A stretch of DNA of 53,334 nt from a virus. Location of the stretch: IMG/VR virus record IMGVR_UViG_3300010399_000010, positions 1 to 53,334 of that record; one strand, 5' to 3'. Position numbers and translations under genes: made by a program. The notes under the pieces are model-generated. The model was not told the origin of the DNA. It worked only from the letters and a program-made list of their open reading frames with translations, and made no database searches. Below, piece by piece: positions 47,181 to 53,334 of the stretch; the stretch's first letter is position 1, and each line of letters starts with the position of its first letter.

Positions 47181-47564
47181 ATGGAACTTGGAACGATCGC
47201 CGATGCGCTCGGTATCGCCGGCGCACTCTTCGCCTTGCTCGCCTGGATTCAGGCGCGCGGGACCCGGCGGGACGCAGCGAAGGAGCGGGCACGCCAGCAG
47301 GAACGGATCGACCTGGCGCTACTCCTGACGAGCGCGCAAGAGCAGCGGCTACTCCCCCTGGCGCTTTCTCGGCAAGAGCTGACCCGCGCGGAAGTGCTGG
47401 GCCGGCTCGGCATGTTGCCGATGAAGGAGCTTGGGCGGCGCTTCAGTCTCTCGTATCTCGCCCGCCCAGCCTTCCTAGAGCAACTCCGCGCGGCGCAAGC
47501 GGGCGACGGCCCCGCCACGATCGTGATTCCGTGTTCGCGGCAAGAGTTCGATCAGTTCATGTGA
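47181..47564 (+). CDS. Membrane-anchored helical protein
   Basis: A 127-residue protein. One N-terminal TM helix (ADALGIAGALFALLAWIQA), then a basic coiled-coil stretch and a helical domain. ATG 47181 is chosen for its GGGAGG at 7 bp; a GTG at 47175 overlaps the stop before it. Last gene before a new promoter. Confidence 0.72.
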   Translation: MELGTIADALGIAGALFALLAWIQARGTRRDAAKERARQQERIDLALLLTSAQEQRLLPLALSRQELTRAEVLGRLGMLPMKELGRRFSLSYLARPAFLEQLRAAQAGDGPATIVIPCSRQEFDQFM

Positions 47565-47666
47565 GGCGACGAAGCAGCCGCGCGGGCGGCGGGGGCGCGG
47601 TTTCAGTGGGCGGGGGAGTGGTTGAAAGGTGGGCTGTCCTGACCTGTCGGGAGTGGGAAGTGGGGG

Positions 47667-47702
47667 TTGCAATCTGTGATTGAACAGTGTATAATTCAAT
47701 CA
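47667..47702 (+). promoter_or_regulatory. Promoter with operator similar to that at 24.3 kb
   Basis: TTGCAA (47667-47672), a 17-bp spacer and TATAAT (47690-47695). TGATTGA (47677-47683) and TCAATCA (47696-47702) form an inverted repeat around the -10. The TATAATTCAATCA end is shared with the minus-strand promoter at 24265-24292. Confidence 0.8.
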
Positions 47703-47732
47703 GTTAGGAAAGCAAGTGCGAAAGGCAAGAAA

Positions 47733-48005
47733 ATGGCAATCGAAGTAAAGATCCCCACCAGTGGATGGGTTCAGGAGCCGATCCCTGGCGCGCGTGACAT
47801 CCTCCGTGATCTCGGCTGCCCGCGCGCAGTTACAGAGATTGAAATCACGCCGAAAAACGGCCAGCGACGCTGGCTCTCCGTCTCGCTGGTCCAGGTCGGT
47901 AAGGAGGTCGAGATCGAAGACGCGGTGGTGTACGCCTATGCGCCCGAAGGCGGCAAGATCGAACTTGGCGGCGCGATCCACTGGGACATCCGGTTGGTGC
48001 GCTAG
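47733..48005 (+). CDS. Hypothetical beta-rich protein
   Basis: A 90-residue protein starting at ATG 47733 after AAAGG. It reads as a beta sandwich (VTEIEITPKNGQRRWLSVSLV, EIEDAVVYAYAPEGG, WDIRLVR). First gene of the operon under the 47.7 kb promoter. Function unknown. Confidence 0.77.
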   Translation: MAIEVKIPTSGWVQEPIPGARDILRDLGCPRAVTEIEITPKNGQRRWLSVSLVQVGKEVEIEDAVVYAYAPEGGKIELGGAIHWDIRLVR

Positions 48006-48051
48006 TGCCTGAGAGGCGACGGTTGAGTGAGTAGTAAAAAGGAGTCCAGCT

Positions 48052-48285
48052 ATGCCAGTCACTTTCAACGGGGTCACAAACGAGACAGTGGATCATATCC
48101 GAGGTCGGAACGGCGAGATCGTCATTCCCGCTGGGACGCGGGTAGAGGTAGACGACACCGCGCTGCCCTGTTGGGCGCGCTATCAGGGCAAGGTCTATCG
48201 GGTTTCACTCTCTGATATGAGCAGCCACGAGGTCATGATCGATGGGGTCTATATCCCCGGTTGTGGCCCGCAGGACGAGGAATGA
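48052..48285 (+). CDS. Small hypothetical protein
   Basis: A 77-residue protein with AAAAGGAG before ATG 48052. It is a small beta protein (GEIVIPAGTRVEVDDTALP, YRVSLSDMSSHEVMIDGVYI). The stop overlaps the next gene by ATGA. Function unknown. Confidence 0.75.
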   Translation: MPVTFNGVTNETVDHIRGRNGEIVIPAGTRVEVDDTALPCWARYQGKVYRVSLSDMSSHEVMIDGVYIPGCGPQDEE

Positions 48286-48629
48286 CAGGTAACAGGCGGG
48301 GCGGCTCAACGCCAGGTAGCCGCCCCAACAACGGCGGAAAACGCGAGCCAGGGCCAGGCAAGAAGCTCGGCCCGCCGCGCCAGCGCTTCCGCCTGGCAAC
48401 CCCGGAAGAAGCGGAAGCCTTCGCCCAGCTCGCCGCCGATCTCGGTTTCCCAGACGGCCAGGCGCTCCTTGACGCCCTCACCCGCCGCTACGACGCCCAG
48501 CCCGGCCTGGTCAGGCTCGGCCTCAGAGACGCACTGCTGCCGGCGGACGAGCGCAGAGTCGCGGCGGCGATCGTTGACGAGATGCTGGCGGAGCGGGGCG
48601 CGGGGCCGCCGGGGGAGTTTGTGTTGTAG
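48282..48629 (+). CDS. Hypothetical protein with GGSxPGSRPNNGG leader
   Basis: A 115-residue protein. A basic, disordered start (RGGSTPGSRPNNGGKREPGPG) that matches the leader of the gene at 23708-23980 is followed by a helical part (TPEEAEAFAQLAADLGFPDG, ADERRVAAAIVDEMLAE). The ATGA overlap sets the start. The leader may bind nucleic acid or be a shared targeting element. Confidence 0.75.
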   Translation: MTGNRRGGSTPGSRPNNGGKREPGPGKKLGPPRQRFRLATPEEAEAFAQLAADLGFPDGQALLDALTRRYDAQPGLVRLGLRDALLPADERRVAAAIVDEMLAERGAGPPGEFVL

Positions 48630-48658
48630 TGCCGCCTGAGTGCGGCAAGGAGCATGAG

Positions 48659-48946
48659 ATGAACGAGATGTTGCAGCAGGCGAAGAGCGCGCTACAGCCC
48701 GTAGCGCACTTGTTTACGCCAGACCAGGCCGAGATTTACGAGAAGGTACTAGTCGTGACTGGTCGCGATCGGCGGTGCTACGATGCCTGGCGGCTCCGCC
48801 TCAACGGAAACGAGGCCGCCGGCATGGCGTTGTTTTATGCCATGCGCATGTTCTCACCCGCCGCGATCGGCGGGATATATCAGGGCTCGACGGACGAGGC
48901 GCGCGATCTGCTGGCGAGCGCGCGAGAGTGGGCGCAACGCGGATGA
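48659..48946 (+). CDS. Small hypothetical protein
   Basis: A 95-residue protein; ATG 48659 follows AAGGAG, though a GTG at 48629 overlaps the previous stop. It is helical (LQQAKSALQPVAHLF, ALFYAMRMFSPAAIGGIYQG, EARDLLASAREWAQR). Function unknown. Confidence 0.74.
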   Translation: MNEMLQQAKSALQPVAHLFTPDQAEIYEKVLVVTGRDRRCYDAWRLRLNGNEAAGMALFYAMRMFSPAAIGGIYQGSTDEARDLLASAREWAQRG

Positions 48947-48982
48947 TGACGAGTGCCGCGCGATGCGGCGAGGGGAATTGGG

Positions 48983-49309
48983 ATGAACATCAATATCTAT
49001 CAGGAGTGTCGGACAGCGGCGGAGAAACTGGAAGCGCTGGAGACGGCTCTGGGAGAGCTTCGGCGGGCTTGGGACGTGGCCCAGTCCTCGCTTGATCGCT
49101 ACGCCGTGTCGGACATGGCGGGCCGTGTCGTGCGGTGGGCGCAGCGAACGCGGGTCCCCACCGATCCGAGCGTTGATGTGACCCAGGCCGTTGCTGCTAT
49201 CCAGGCGGCGACGCGATGGCATCAGGACTGGGTTTGGGCGACGGCCTCGCCTGCTGGAAAGCAGGCGATCAATCAAACGGCTGATGAGTGGCGGTTGTCG
49301 CGCCGGTGA
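48983..49309 (+). CDS. Hypothetical helical protein
   Basis: A 108-residue protein starting ATG 48983. It begins with a coiled coil (RTAAEKLEALETALGELRRAWD) and continues helical (VTQAVAAIQAATRWHQDWVWA). Function unknown. Confidence 0.74.
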   Translation: MNINIYQECRTAAEKLEALETALGELRRAWDVAQSSLDRYAVSDMAGRVVRWAQRTRVPTDPSVDVTQAVAAIQAATRWHQDWVWATASPAGKQAINQTADEWRLSRR

Positions 49310-49334
49310 GTCCAGCTACGGGGGAGTTTGTGCT

Positions 49335-49431
49335 GTGAGCGCACCTGTCGGTATCCTCCGCTGGGACGCGCGGAGTCGCCAACTGACCATCTCCGAGCTT
49401 ACTGGCGGGGCTCGGCTACCCCCACCAACTC
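49335..49431 (+). pseudogene. 5' part of a gene broken at a G run
   Basis: From GTG 49335 with GGAG upstream the frame reads SAPVGILRWDARSRQLTISE, a protein-like start, then loses sense after TGG. Removing one G from the G4 run at 49407-49410 joins it to the next frame to read TGGLGYPHQLVIERVG without a stop. So this is the N-terminal part of the gene at 49432-49662. Either the assembly has one G too many or the gene is truly frameshifted. Confidence 0.6.
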
Positions 49432-49662
49432 GTGATCGAGCGCGTGGGGGATGGCGGCCTGATCCTCTATCAGGTGGGCGATCCGCGCATCTCGCCAGGC
49501 GCAAAGATCCGCAAGGTCAACTATCCGCAGCGGGCCAAGCCGCGCCTGTCGATCGGGGAAGAGGCGGCAGTCGCGCTGGGACTGATGGGCGGGCGCTACC
49601 AGGCGCGCGTTGAGCGCGGCGCGATCGTCGCGGTGGTGTGGCGGGAAAATGAGCCGTCCTGA
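49432..49662 (+). CDS. Hypothetical protein, C-terminal part of a frameshifted gene
   Basis: A 76-residue frame from GTG 49432, which has no ribosome site. It reads IERVGDGGLILYQVGDPR, YPQRAKPRLSIGEEAAVALG and RYQARVERGAIVAVVWREN, a compact alpha-beta protein. With one G removed at 49407-49410 the gene would start at 49335 and give about 108 residues. Function unknown. Confidence 0.65.
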   Translation: MIERVGDGGLILYQVGDPRISPGAKIRKVNYPQRAKPRLSIGEEAAVALGLMGGRYQARVERGAIVAVVWRENEPS

Positions 49663-49697
49663 CCTGTTATGGACGGGCGAGCGGGCCAGTTTTGGTA

Positions 49698-49726
49698 TTG
49701 ACAAAACCTAACATTGCCTGTATAAT
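49698..49726 (+). promoter_or_regulatory. Strong sigma70-type promoter
   Basis: TTGACA (49698-49703), a 17-bp spacer and TATAAT (49721-49726), a consensus promoter 43 bp before the gene at 49769. Confidence 0.86.
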
Positions 49727-49768
49727 GCTCAGTATAGGAATTGATAAAAGCAAACAAGGAGCAAGGCA

Positions 49769-50467
49769 ATGAAACCAGCAGTTGAGATGAGCATTGAGGA
49801 ATGGATCGCCTTTGCTGCCGAGCGGTACGGCGTTTCGGCAGAACTGGTGCGCCAGTTTGAGGTGCATGAGAACGTCCCGCAACTGGTCAAGGATCTGCGG
49901 GCGCAGGGCGTGGCCTATGACCACAATTTCGAGAGCATTGCCTGGAATCGCTGGGGCAATCGCCAACGCGCGGTAAAGCACGCGGCGCGCAATGCCCAGC
50001 AGCAACAGGCCCAGCAGATCAGTGATGCGGAACTGACACCGTACCTGCGCGAGAACGGCTACTACAGTGAGGCGGCAATCATGCAGGCTGCCGGTCTGGA
50101 CAGTAATACCTCGCTCTTCTTCGCCATCTTTGGCGACGGCGACCACGCCGACAACCCCGACGCACCTCCAGCGCCCTACCGCGTGCTGCTGGATGCGGCC
50201 CGCCAGCGAAACGCTGCCCGCGACGCGGCGAAAGAGCAGGAGGCAGAGGAGGAGGCCCGCGCGTTGGTGCAACAGGCGGAACCGTGGAGTCGCGCGGTGT
50301 GGGACCGCCTGGTCGAACTCCGCTTCGCGACGCGCCACACCGAGGATGGCGGTGAGCGCGGATACCGATCCGCATCCTACGCCCTGACCGAACGGGGTGA
50401 GCAACTCCTTGATCCAAACTATCGCGCCCCTGGCTTGTATAGCGATCAGGCGGGTATCGATGGCTAA
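49769..50467 (+). CDS. Hypothetical protein, first in the 49.7-51.7 kb operon
   Basis: A 232-residue protein with AAGGAG before ATG 49769. It has a helical N-terminus (SIEEWIAFAAERYGVSAELVRQ), a coiled coil near 150-170 (AARDAAKEQEAEEEARAL) and a final wHTH-like portion (SRAVWDRLVELRFATRHTED, YALTERGEQLL). The last feature may mean a DNA-binding end. Strong promoter and ribosome site suggest high early expression. Function unknown. Confidence 0.78.
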   Translation: MKPAVEMSIEEWIAFAAERYGVSAELVRQFEVHENVPQLVKDLRAQGVAYDHNFESIAWNRWGNRQRAVKHAARNAQQQQAQQISDAELTPYLRENGYYSEAAIMQAAGLDSNTSLFFAIFGDGDHADNPDAPPAPYRVLLDAARQRNAARDAAKEQEAEEEARALVQQAEPWSRAVWDRLVELRFATRHTEDGGERGYRSASYALTERGEQLLDPNYRAPGLYSDQAGIDG

Positions 50468-50699
50468 AGAGAAATCGAAGCGAGGCGGCCTCCGCATCAA
50501 GAACCCTGGAGGCCGCCCGCCCAAGTCGCTGACGGATCGCAAGGCGTGGAAGGACAAGATCGCGATCCGCATCTCGATCAAGGCGGCGGCGCAACTCCAG
50601 CAATTGATGCTGCGGCAAATCGATGGGGTACACTCTCCAGATGAAATGATTGAGCATCTGATCGGAGAGGAAATCAAACGTGGCCCTCAAAAAGACTGA
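50460..50699 (+). CDS. Ribbon-helix-helix-like small protein
   Basis: A 79-residue protein that overlaps the previous gene by 8 bp. The start is basic (KEKSKRGGLRIKNPGGRPPK), then a strand and two helices (KIAIRISIKAAAQLQQLMLRQ, HSPDEMIEHLIGEEI), an RHH-like plan. Probably DNA-binding; could regulate this operon. Confidence 0.74.
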   Translation: MAKEKSKRGGLRIKNPGGRPPKSLTDRKAWKDKIAIRISIKAAAQLQQLMLRQIDGVHSPDEMIEHLIGEEIKRGPQKD

Positions 50700-50940
50700 C
50701 CCCTGGTACGTTCCGCTCCCTGACAGCCGCTCCGACCTGGAGGCGAATCGCCGCTATGCCCGCGCGGTGCGACTCTCTGAGATGCGCGAGTACATCGCTC
50801 GCGTGGAGCGGATGGATGGTCGGACACAGGCACACTATGCCGATGGGGTCGCTTACCGGCGGGGGTGTCTGGAGCGGTGGCAAGACTACCTGGATGGAAA
50901 GATCGAGAGTCCGACCGGACGACGGATGAAGGCTGAATGA
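50680..50940 (+). CDS. Small hypothetical protein
   Basis: An 86-residue protein starting with GTG 50680 and overlapping the previous gene by 20 bp. Charged and helical (RRYARAVRLSEMREYIARVERM, YRRGCLERWQDYLDGKIE). It ends in an ATGA overlap with the next gene. Function unknown. Confidence 0.74.
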   Translation: MALKKTDPWYVPLPDSRSDLEANRRYARAVRLSEMREYIARVERMDGRTQAHYADGVAYRRGCLERWQDYLDGKIESPTGRRMKAE

Positions 50941-51254
50941 ACCTCCTGATTGACTCGCCCGCCCTCTCCGCCCTACGCCTCAACCGCCTGGCGCGCGGCC
51001 GGGTCTACTACCTCGCTGAACCGCCGATCCTCGGTATCCTGGTCGTGCGCTGGGAGGCGCGGCTCCAAGACATCGCCGGCCTGGTCGTGGATGCCAGCCT
51101 GGGCTACGAGCCCGGTGTCGAGGGCTGGTGCGCGACGGGGTACGCGGGACACAATCACGGGAAAGCCACGCTCTACCGGGTGGTCGATGGGGCAGCCGAG
51201 ACGACCTTGAGCGCGGTGCTGGCGGTGTGGCGTGGGCGCTACCCGATGCGGTAG
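50937..51254 (+). CDS. Hypothetical protein
   Basis: A 105-residue protein that starts in an ATGA overlap. Alternating strands (GRVYYLAEPPILGILVVRWEA, LQDIAGLVVDASLGYE) and a final helix (ETTLSAVLAVWRGRYPMR). Function unknown. Confidence 0.75.
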   Translation: MNLLIDSPALSALRLNRLARGRVYYLAEPPILGILVVRWEARLQDIAGLVVDASLGYEPGVEGWCATGYAGHNHGKATLYRVVDGAAETTLSAVLAVWRGRYPMR

Positions 51255-51273
51255 CTTTGAAAGGAGACATGGG

Positions 51274-51434
51274 ATGAGCGTTCAGTGGGGGCAGCAGCGG
51301 ACTATCACGCCCGCGCCCACATCGCGCGGCTGCACGAGAAATACAGAATCGGGCGGCAGTTTGGGGGGTCCTGGCTACTCAGACAGGGGGACATCGAGCG
51401 GTACCCCCCAGATCAGAAGTATCGTCAAAAGGAG
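51274..51434 (+). pseudogene. HTH (MerR-like) gene apparently frameshifted at a G run
   Basis: ATG 51274 has a strong AAAGGAG site and begins MSVQWG, then the frame turns to nonsense. In the next frame (from 51285) it reads ADYHARAHIARLHEKYRIGR, then QFGGSWLLRQGDIERY, a clear HTH_17 pattern. The two join at the G5 run (51287-51291) if one G is added or two are removed. So the gene is likely MSVQW-AADYHARAHIARL and so on. It may be an assembly error. The frame then continues without stop into the next gene. Confidence 0.58.
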
Positions 51435-51737
51435 ATGGCTATGGATAGATCAGCGCTACATCAGCAACTTTTGCAGGTGACGACAGAGGTTATCCCGATG
51501 CGTCTGGCGATCAAGCTCGCCCCGGTAGAACTGGTAGCGCACGTGATCCGCGTGCGCTGGCCGATGACCATGGACGAGGCCCGCGCGCAGAACCGCCAGG
51601 GCTGGACGCTCGCGCACTATGCTGAGGAGAACGGCAAGGTCTTCTCCTCCAGCGATGCCGTCTACAGCGAGAGTTCGTTGCGCCAGGCATACGATCTGGC
51701 GCAACAGTGGGTAGGTTCCCTCAACCCTCATCCCTAA
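51435..51737 (+). CDS. Hypothetical protein
   Basis: A 100-residue protein from ATG 51435 (or 51441), preceded by AAAAGGAG. The frame is open upstream through the HTH segment to 51285, so a fusion is possible (150 residues). The own ribosome site favours a separate product. It has HQQLLQVTTEVIPMRLAIKLAP, a LVAHVIRVRWPMTMDEA core and a helical end (RQAYDLAQQWVG). Function unknown. Confidence 0.7.
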   Translation: MAMDRSALHQQLLQVTTEVIPMRLAIKLAPVELVAHVIRVRWPMTMDEARAQNRQGWTLAHYAEENGKVFSSSDAVYSESSLRQAYDLAQQWVGSLNPHP

Positions 51738-51739
51738 CC

Positions 51740-51794
51740 CCCAGGCCCCGCCAGCGCGAACGTGTGCGGCTCTTCGCCGGCGGGGCCTGGGTTT
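51740..51794 (+). terminator. Intrinsic terminator before the lysis operon
   Basis: CCCAGGCCCCGCC (51740-51752) pairs perfectly with GGCGGGGCCTGGG (51779-51791), followed by TTTCTGCT. It closes the 49.7-51.7 kb operon. The 13-bp GC-rich stem is strong although the T run is short. Confidence 0.8.
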
Positions 51795-51834
51795 CTGCTA
51801 TGATACCATAGGCTCCTACGATAGTCCTGCGTGG

Positions 51835-51863
51835 TTGACATAGCGAACATCTATCGCTATACT
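51835..51863 (+). promoter_or_regulatory. Promoter of the lysis and late operon
   Basis: TTGACA (51835-51840), a 17-bp spacer and TATACT (51858-51863). It leads into the endolysin and, through the circle join, the terminase genes. Transcription should start near 51870. Confidence 0.8.
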
Positions 51864-51874
51864 GAGAACGTGCG

Positions 51875-51918
51875 GCCCGGCGGGTTGAAAGACCCGACAG
51901 CGACCTATGGAGCCGGGC
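51875..51918 (+). promoter_or_regulatory. Structured 5' leader of the endolysin gene
   Basis: GCCCGGC (51875-51881) pairs with GCCGGGC (51912-51918), and GGGT/ACCC (51882-51885, 51892-51895) forms an inner hairpin. The outer stem lies between the ribosome site GGAG (51909-51912) and the ATG at 51922, so it could block or delay endolysin translation. Confidence 0.45.
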
Positions 51919-51921
51919 GCC

Positions 51922-52608
51922 ATGACCCTCACGATCGACACCACGAGTCACCGCAGCCCCAACCACAGCGATCGATTAGGCGCCGATATCGATATGCTGA
52001 TCCTCCACACGGGAGAGGGCACGAAGGCGTCGGACCTCGCAACCCTCCTCAATAATCGCGTTCCGATCGAGGATCGTGTTTCCTCACACTACTATGTCGA
52101 TCGTGCGGGCAACGTCTACGAACTAGTCGATCCTCGGTTTGCCGCCTGGCACGCGGGGGCATCCTCCTGGTTGGGCCGGGGGAGCGCGAGTATCCGCGAT
52201 CACAGCATTGGGATCGAAACTGAGCATAAGCGCGGTCAGACGTGGCCCGCCGTGCAGCGTGAGGCGCTGCGGCAACTCTGCCTGCTGCTGATCGAACGCT
52301 ACGACATCCCGCAACGGATGGTGGCCGCGCACCGCTGGATTGCACCTGGCCGCAAGCCTGATCCGACCGATTGGTTGGATGAGGAGTTGCACGCCTGGAT
52401 CGCGGCACTCTACTCCGGCCGCAACCGGCTTGGGCCGCGCAAGGTGCTGGGCTTGCCGATTTATCAGCGCCAGAGTGGGAATGGACCGATCGCGGGCTAC
52501 CTTGGCCCGAACGATCCCATTGAGATCGATATGATCTATCCGGCGGATGGGACCGCGCACTTGAGGGATTCGCGCGGCTTCGTGCATCTGGATGGTTTGG
52601 AGGGGTAA
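51922..52608 (+). CDS. Endolysin: N-acetylmuramoyl-L-alanine amidase
   Basis: A 228-residue amidase of the Amidase_2 / PGRP fold. Zinc ligands are His in MLILHTGEG (near residue 29) and the later His and Asp in HRWIAPGRKPDPTDW; the segment SSHYYVDRAGNVYELVD is typical. It cuts the amide between muramic acid and the stem peptide. No signal peptide is seen, so a holin must let it out. The C-terminal part (about 165-228) resembles a small SH3-like wall-binding domain (LGLPIYQRQSGNGPIAGYLG). ATG 51922 is favoured by GGAG at 9 bp; 51907 is the alternative. Confidence 0.92.
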   Translation: MTLTIDTTSHRSPNHSDRLGADIDMLILHTGEGTKASDLATLLNNRVPIEDRVSSHYYVDRAGNVYELVDPRFAAWHAGASSWLGRGSASIRDHSIGIETEHKRGQTWPAVQREALRQLCLLLIERYDIPQRMVAAHRWIAPGRKPDPTDWLDEELHAWIAALYSGRNRLGPRKVLGLPIYQRQSGNGPIAGYLGPNDPIEIDMIYPADGTAHLRDSRGFVHLDGLEG

Positions 52609-52610
52609 TC

Positions 52611-52871
52611 ATGGAAGGACTTACGGAAGGTCGCATCGTCCATTATGTGCTGCCCGATGGTCCACACGCCGGCGAACACCGGCCGGCGATGGTAGTCAAG
52701 GTGTGGCGGCAAGGGGACGGCTCGCCGCCCGCGAACGGGTATGCCAACCTTCAGGTGTTCGTGGACGGGACAAACGACTACCCCAAGTACAATGGTTCGG
52801 TGTGGGTCACATCGGTCGAATACTCCGAGGTGCCAGTGGCGCGCACCTGGCACTGGATCGAAAAGGCATAG
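52611..52871 (+). CDS. Hypothetical protein of the lysis region
   Basis: An 86-residue protein starting 3 bp after the endolysin stop. Barrel-like: GRIVHYVLPDGPHAG, HRPAMVVKVWRQGDG, NLQVFVDGTNDY and VWVTSVEYSE, ending ARTWHWIEKA. Such small proteins are frequent beside phage tail and lysis genes; function is unknown. Confidence 0.76.
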   Translation: MEGLTEGRIVHYVLPDGPHAGEHRPAMVVKVWRQGDGSPPANGYANLQVFVDGTNDYPKYNGSVWVTSVEYSEVPVARTWHWIEKA

Positions 52872-52941
52872 CGGGGAGCCGAGCCGCGACGGGCCGCGCC
52901 AACGACCCGCCGCGTACACACCGCGTGGAGGCGCGGCATGC

Positions 52942-53268
52942 ATGGACATTCTACCGGATGATCAGGGTAGCACATCTGCGCTAGGTGTTGACGCGATTAC
53001 CGCACTCACGACCGAGATCGGGGCGCGGATCGCGGGGCTTTTGCACCTCGTCATTCGGCGGGCCGCATCAAGCGCGGCGGATGATGCGATTACGGAACTC
53101 ACGACCGAGATCGCGCAGCTCATCGCGGATCTGCTGGCGCTCATCATTGGCCGTGCAGCCTCACAGTCCGCATCCGCCGTGGTCTTTGTTGCTGACGACC
53201 TGACCGAAGTCAAGGAGCGGCTCGACGCGCTGGAAGAACGGGCGCGCACCGTCGGCGGCCCGTCGTGA
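52942..53268 (+). CDS. Protein with two tandem 31-residue hydrophobic repeats
   Basis: A 108-residue protein. ATG 52942 is chosen (a longer upstream frame overlaps another gene and is Arg-rich nonsense). Two repeats follow each other: DAITALTTEIGARIAGLLHL with VIRRAAS, then DAITELTTEIAQLIADLLAL with IIGRAAS. Each is a strongly amphipathic to hydrophobic helix. The end is a coiled coil (DDLTEVKERLDALEERA). It is followed, across the contig join, by the membrane-anchored protein at 54. A membrane-active or assembly role in lysis is plausible. Confidence 0.78.
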   Translation: MDILPDDQGSTSALGVDAITALTTEIGARIAGLLHLVIRRAASSAADDAITELTTEIAQLIADLLALIIGRAASQSASAVVFVADDLTEVKERLDALEERARTVGGPS

Positions 53269-53334
53269 GCAACGGCACCAACGCCTACGTTGACGATCTG
53301 CGCGGCGCCCTCACGCGACGGATCGCGCGGCTGG
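53212..53334. repeat. Direct terminal repeat, right copy
   Basis: Identical to bases 1-123. It includes the end of the repeat protein gene and the first 70 bases (from 53265) of the gene at 54-470. It shows that the contig closes as a circle. Confidence 0.9.
53265..53334 (+). CDS. Partial copy of the gene at 54-470
   Basis: The first 23 codons (GTG start, SNGTNAYVDDLRGALTRR) of the membrane-anchored lysis-region protein, cut by the contig end. It is the same gene as 54-470 once the circle is closed, not a second gene. Confidence 0.85.
   Translation, partial: MSNGTNAYVDDLRGALTRRIARL

Noticed and set aside
51232-51480. 82-residue plus-strand open frame
   Set aside because: Only its first residues after ATG 51274 look like protein; the rest is Ser/Gly/Arg nonsense, while the neighbouring frame has a clear HTH pattern.

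Overview
The window is a complete temperate tailed-phage (siphovirus-like) genome. The last 123 bases (53212-53334) repeat bases 1-123 exactly, so the contig closes into a circle of 53,211 bp, and the gene at 52942-53268 runs straight on into the gene at 54. The DNA is GC-rich, and most genes overlap their neighbour by ATGA or GTGA. Two secreted proteins (22766-23206 and 43336-44091) carry Thr/Pro linkers of the TPTATPTP kind and a YLP-type motif that are typical of secreted proteins of Chloroflexota. I therefore infer a chloroflexotal host with moderate confidence.

Layout. (1) 51.8 kb through the join to 22.8 kb, plus strand, is the late region. It holds an amidase endolysin, small lysis-type membrane proteins, small and large terminase, portal, an S49 protease with a nested scaffold, a decoration protein, a gpE-type major capsid protein, neck proteins, tail tube, tail chaperones with an apparent frameshift, a 963-residue tape measure, tail-tip proteins and a 924-residue fibre. 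A structured RNA locus with a tRNA-like CAU module sits between terminase and portal (3.7-4.08 kb). (2) 22.8-27.2 kb is an accessory region: a secreted protein, a small operon behind a strong promoter and operator, and a three-gene membrane cassette. (3) 27.3-40.2 kb, minus strand, is a long replication and DNA-modification operon: wHTH proteins, a DnaC-like loader, a stand-alone DnaA domain IV, a C5 methyltransferase, an HNH protein, an N4/N6 methyltransferase, a Mom-like acyltransferase, a DndC/PAPS-reductase-like protein, a prim-pol and a J-domain protein. (4) 40.2-43.3 kb is the lysogeny module: a probable attP with paired arm sites, tyrosine integrase, excisionase-like protein, RHH protein, and a divergent XRE repressor. 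(5) 43.3-51.7 kb is a secreted conversion protein, a second divergent control region, and plus-strand operons of small unknown genes behind three good promoters.

How it fits together. The repressor/RHH region and the second divergent region at 44.5-44.7 kb look like the lysis-lysogeny and early switches. The DnaA-like, loader and prim-pol proteins suggest that the phage starts its own replication but uses the host helicase and polymerase. The PAPS-reductase-like, GNAT and methyltransferase genes form one coupled cluster that could make an unusual DNA modification. A promoter with a structured leader at 51.84 kb drives the lysis and packaging genes.

Most striking: the structured RNA locus, the modification cluster, a dispersed 17-bp palindrome, the membrane cassette with a tandem repeat able to shift frame, and two genes broken at G runs that may be assembly errors.
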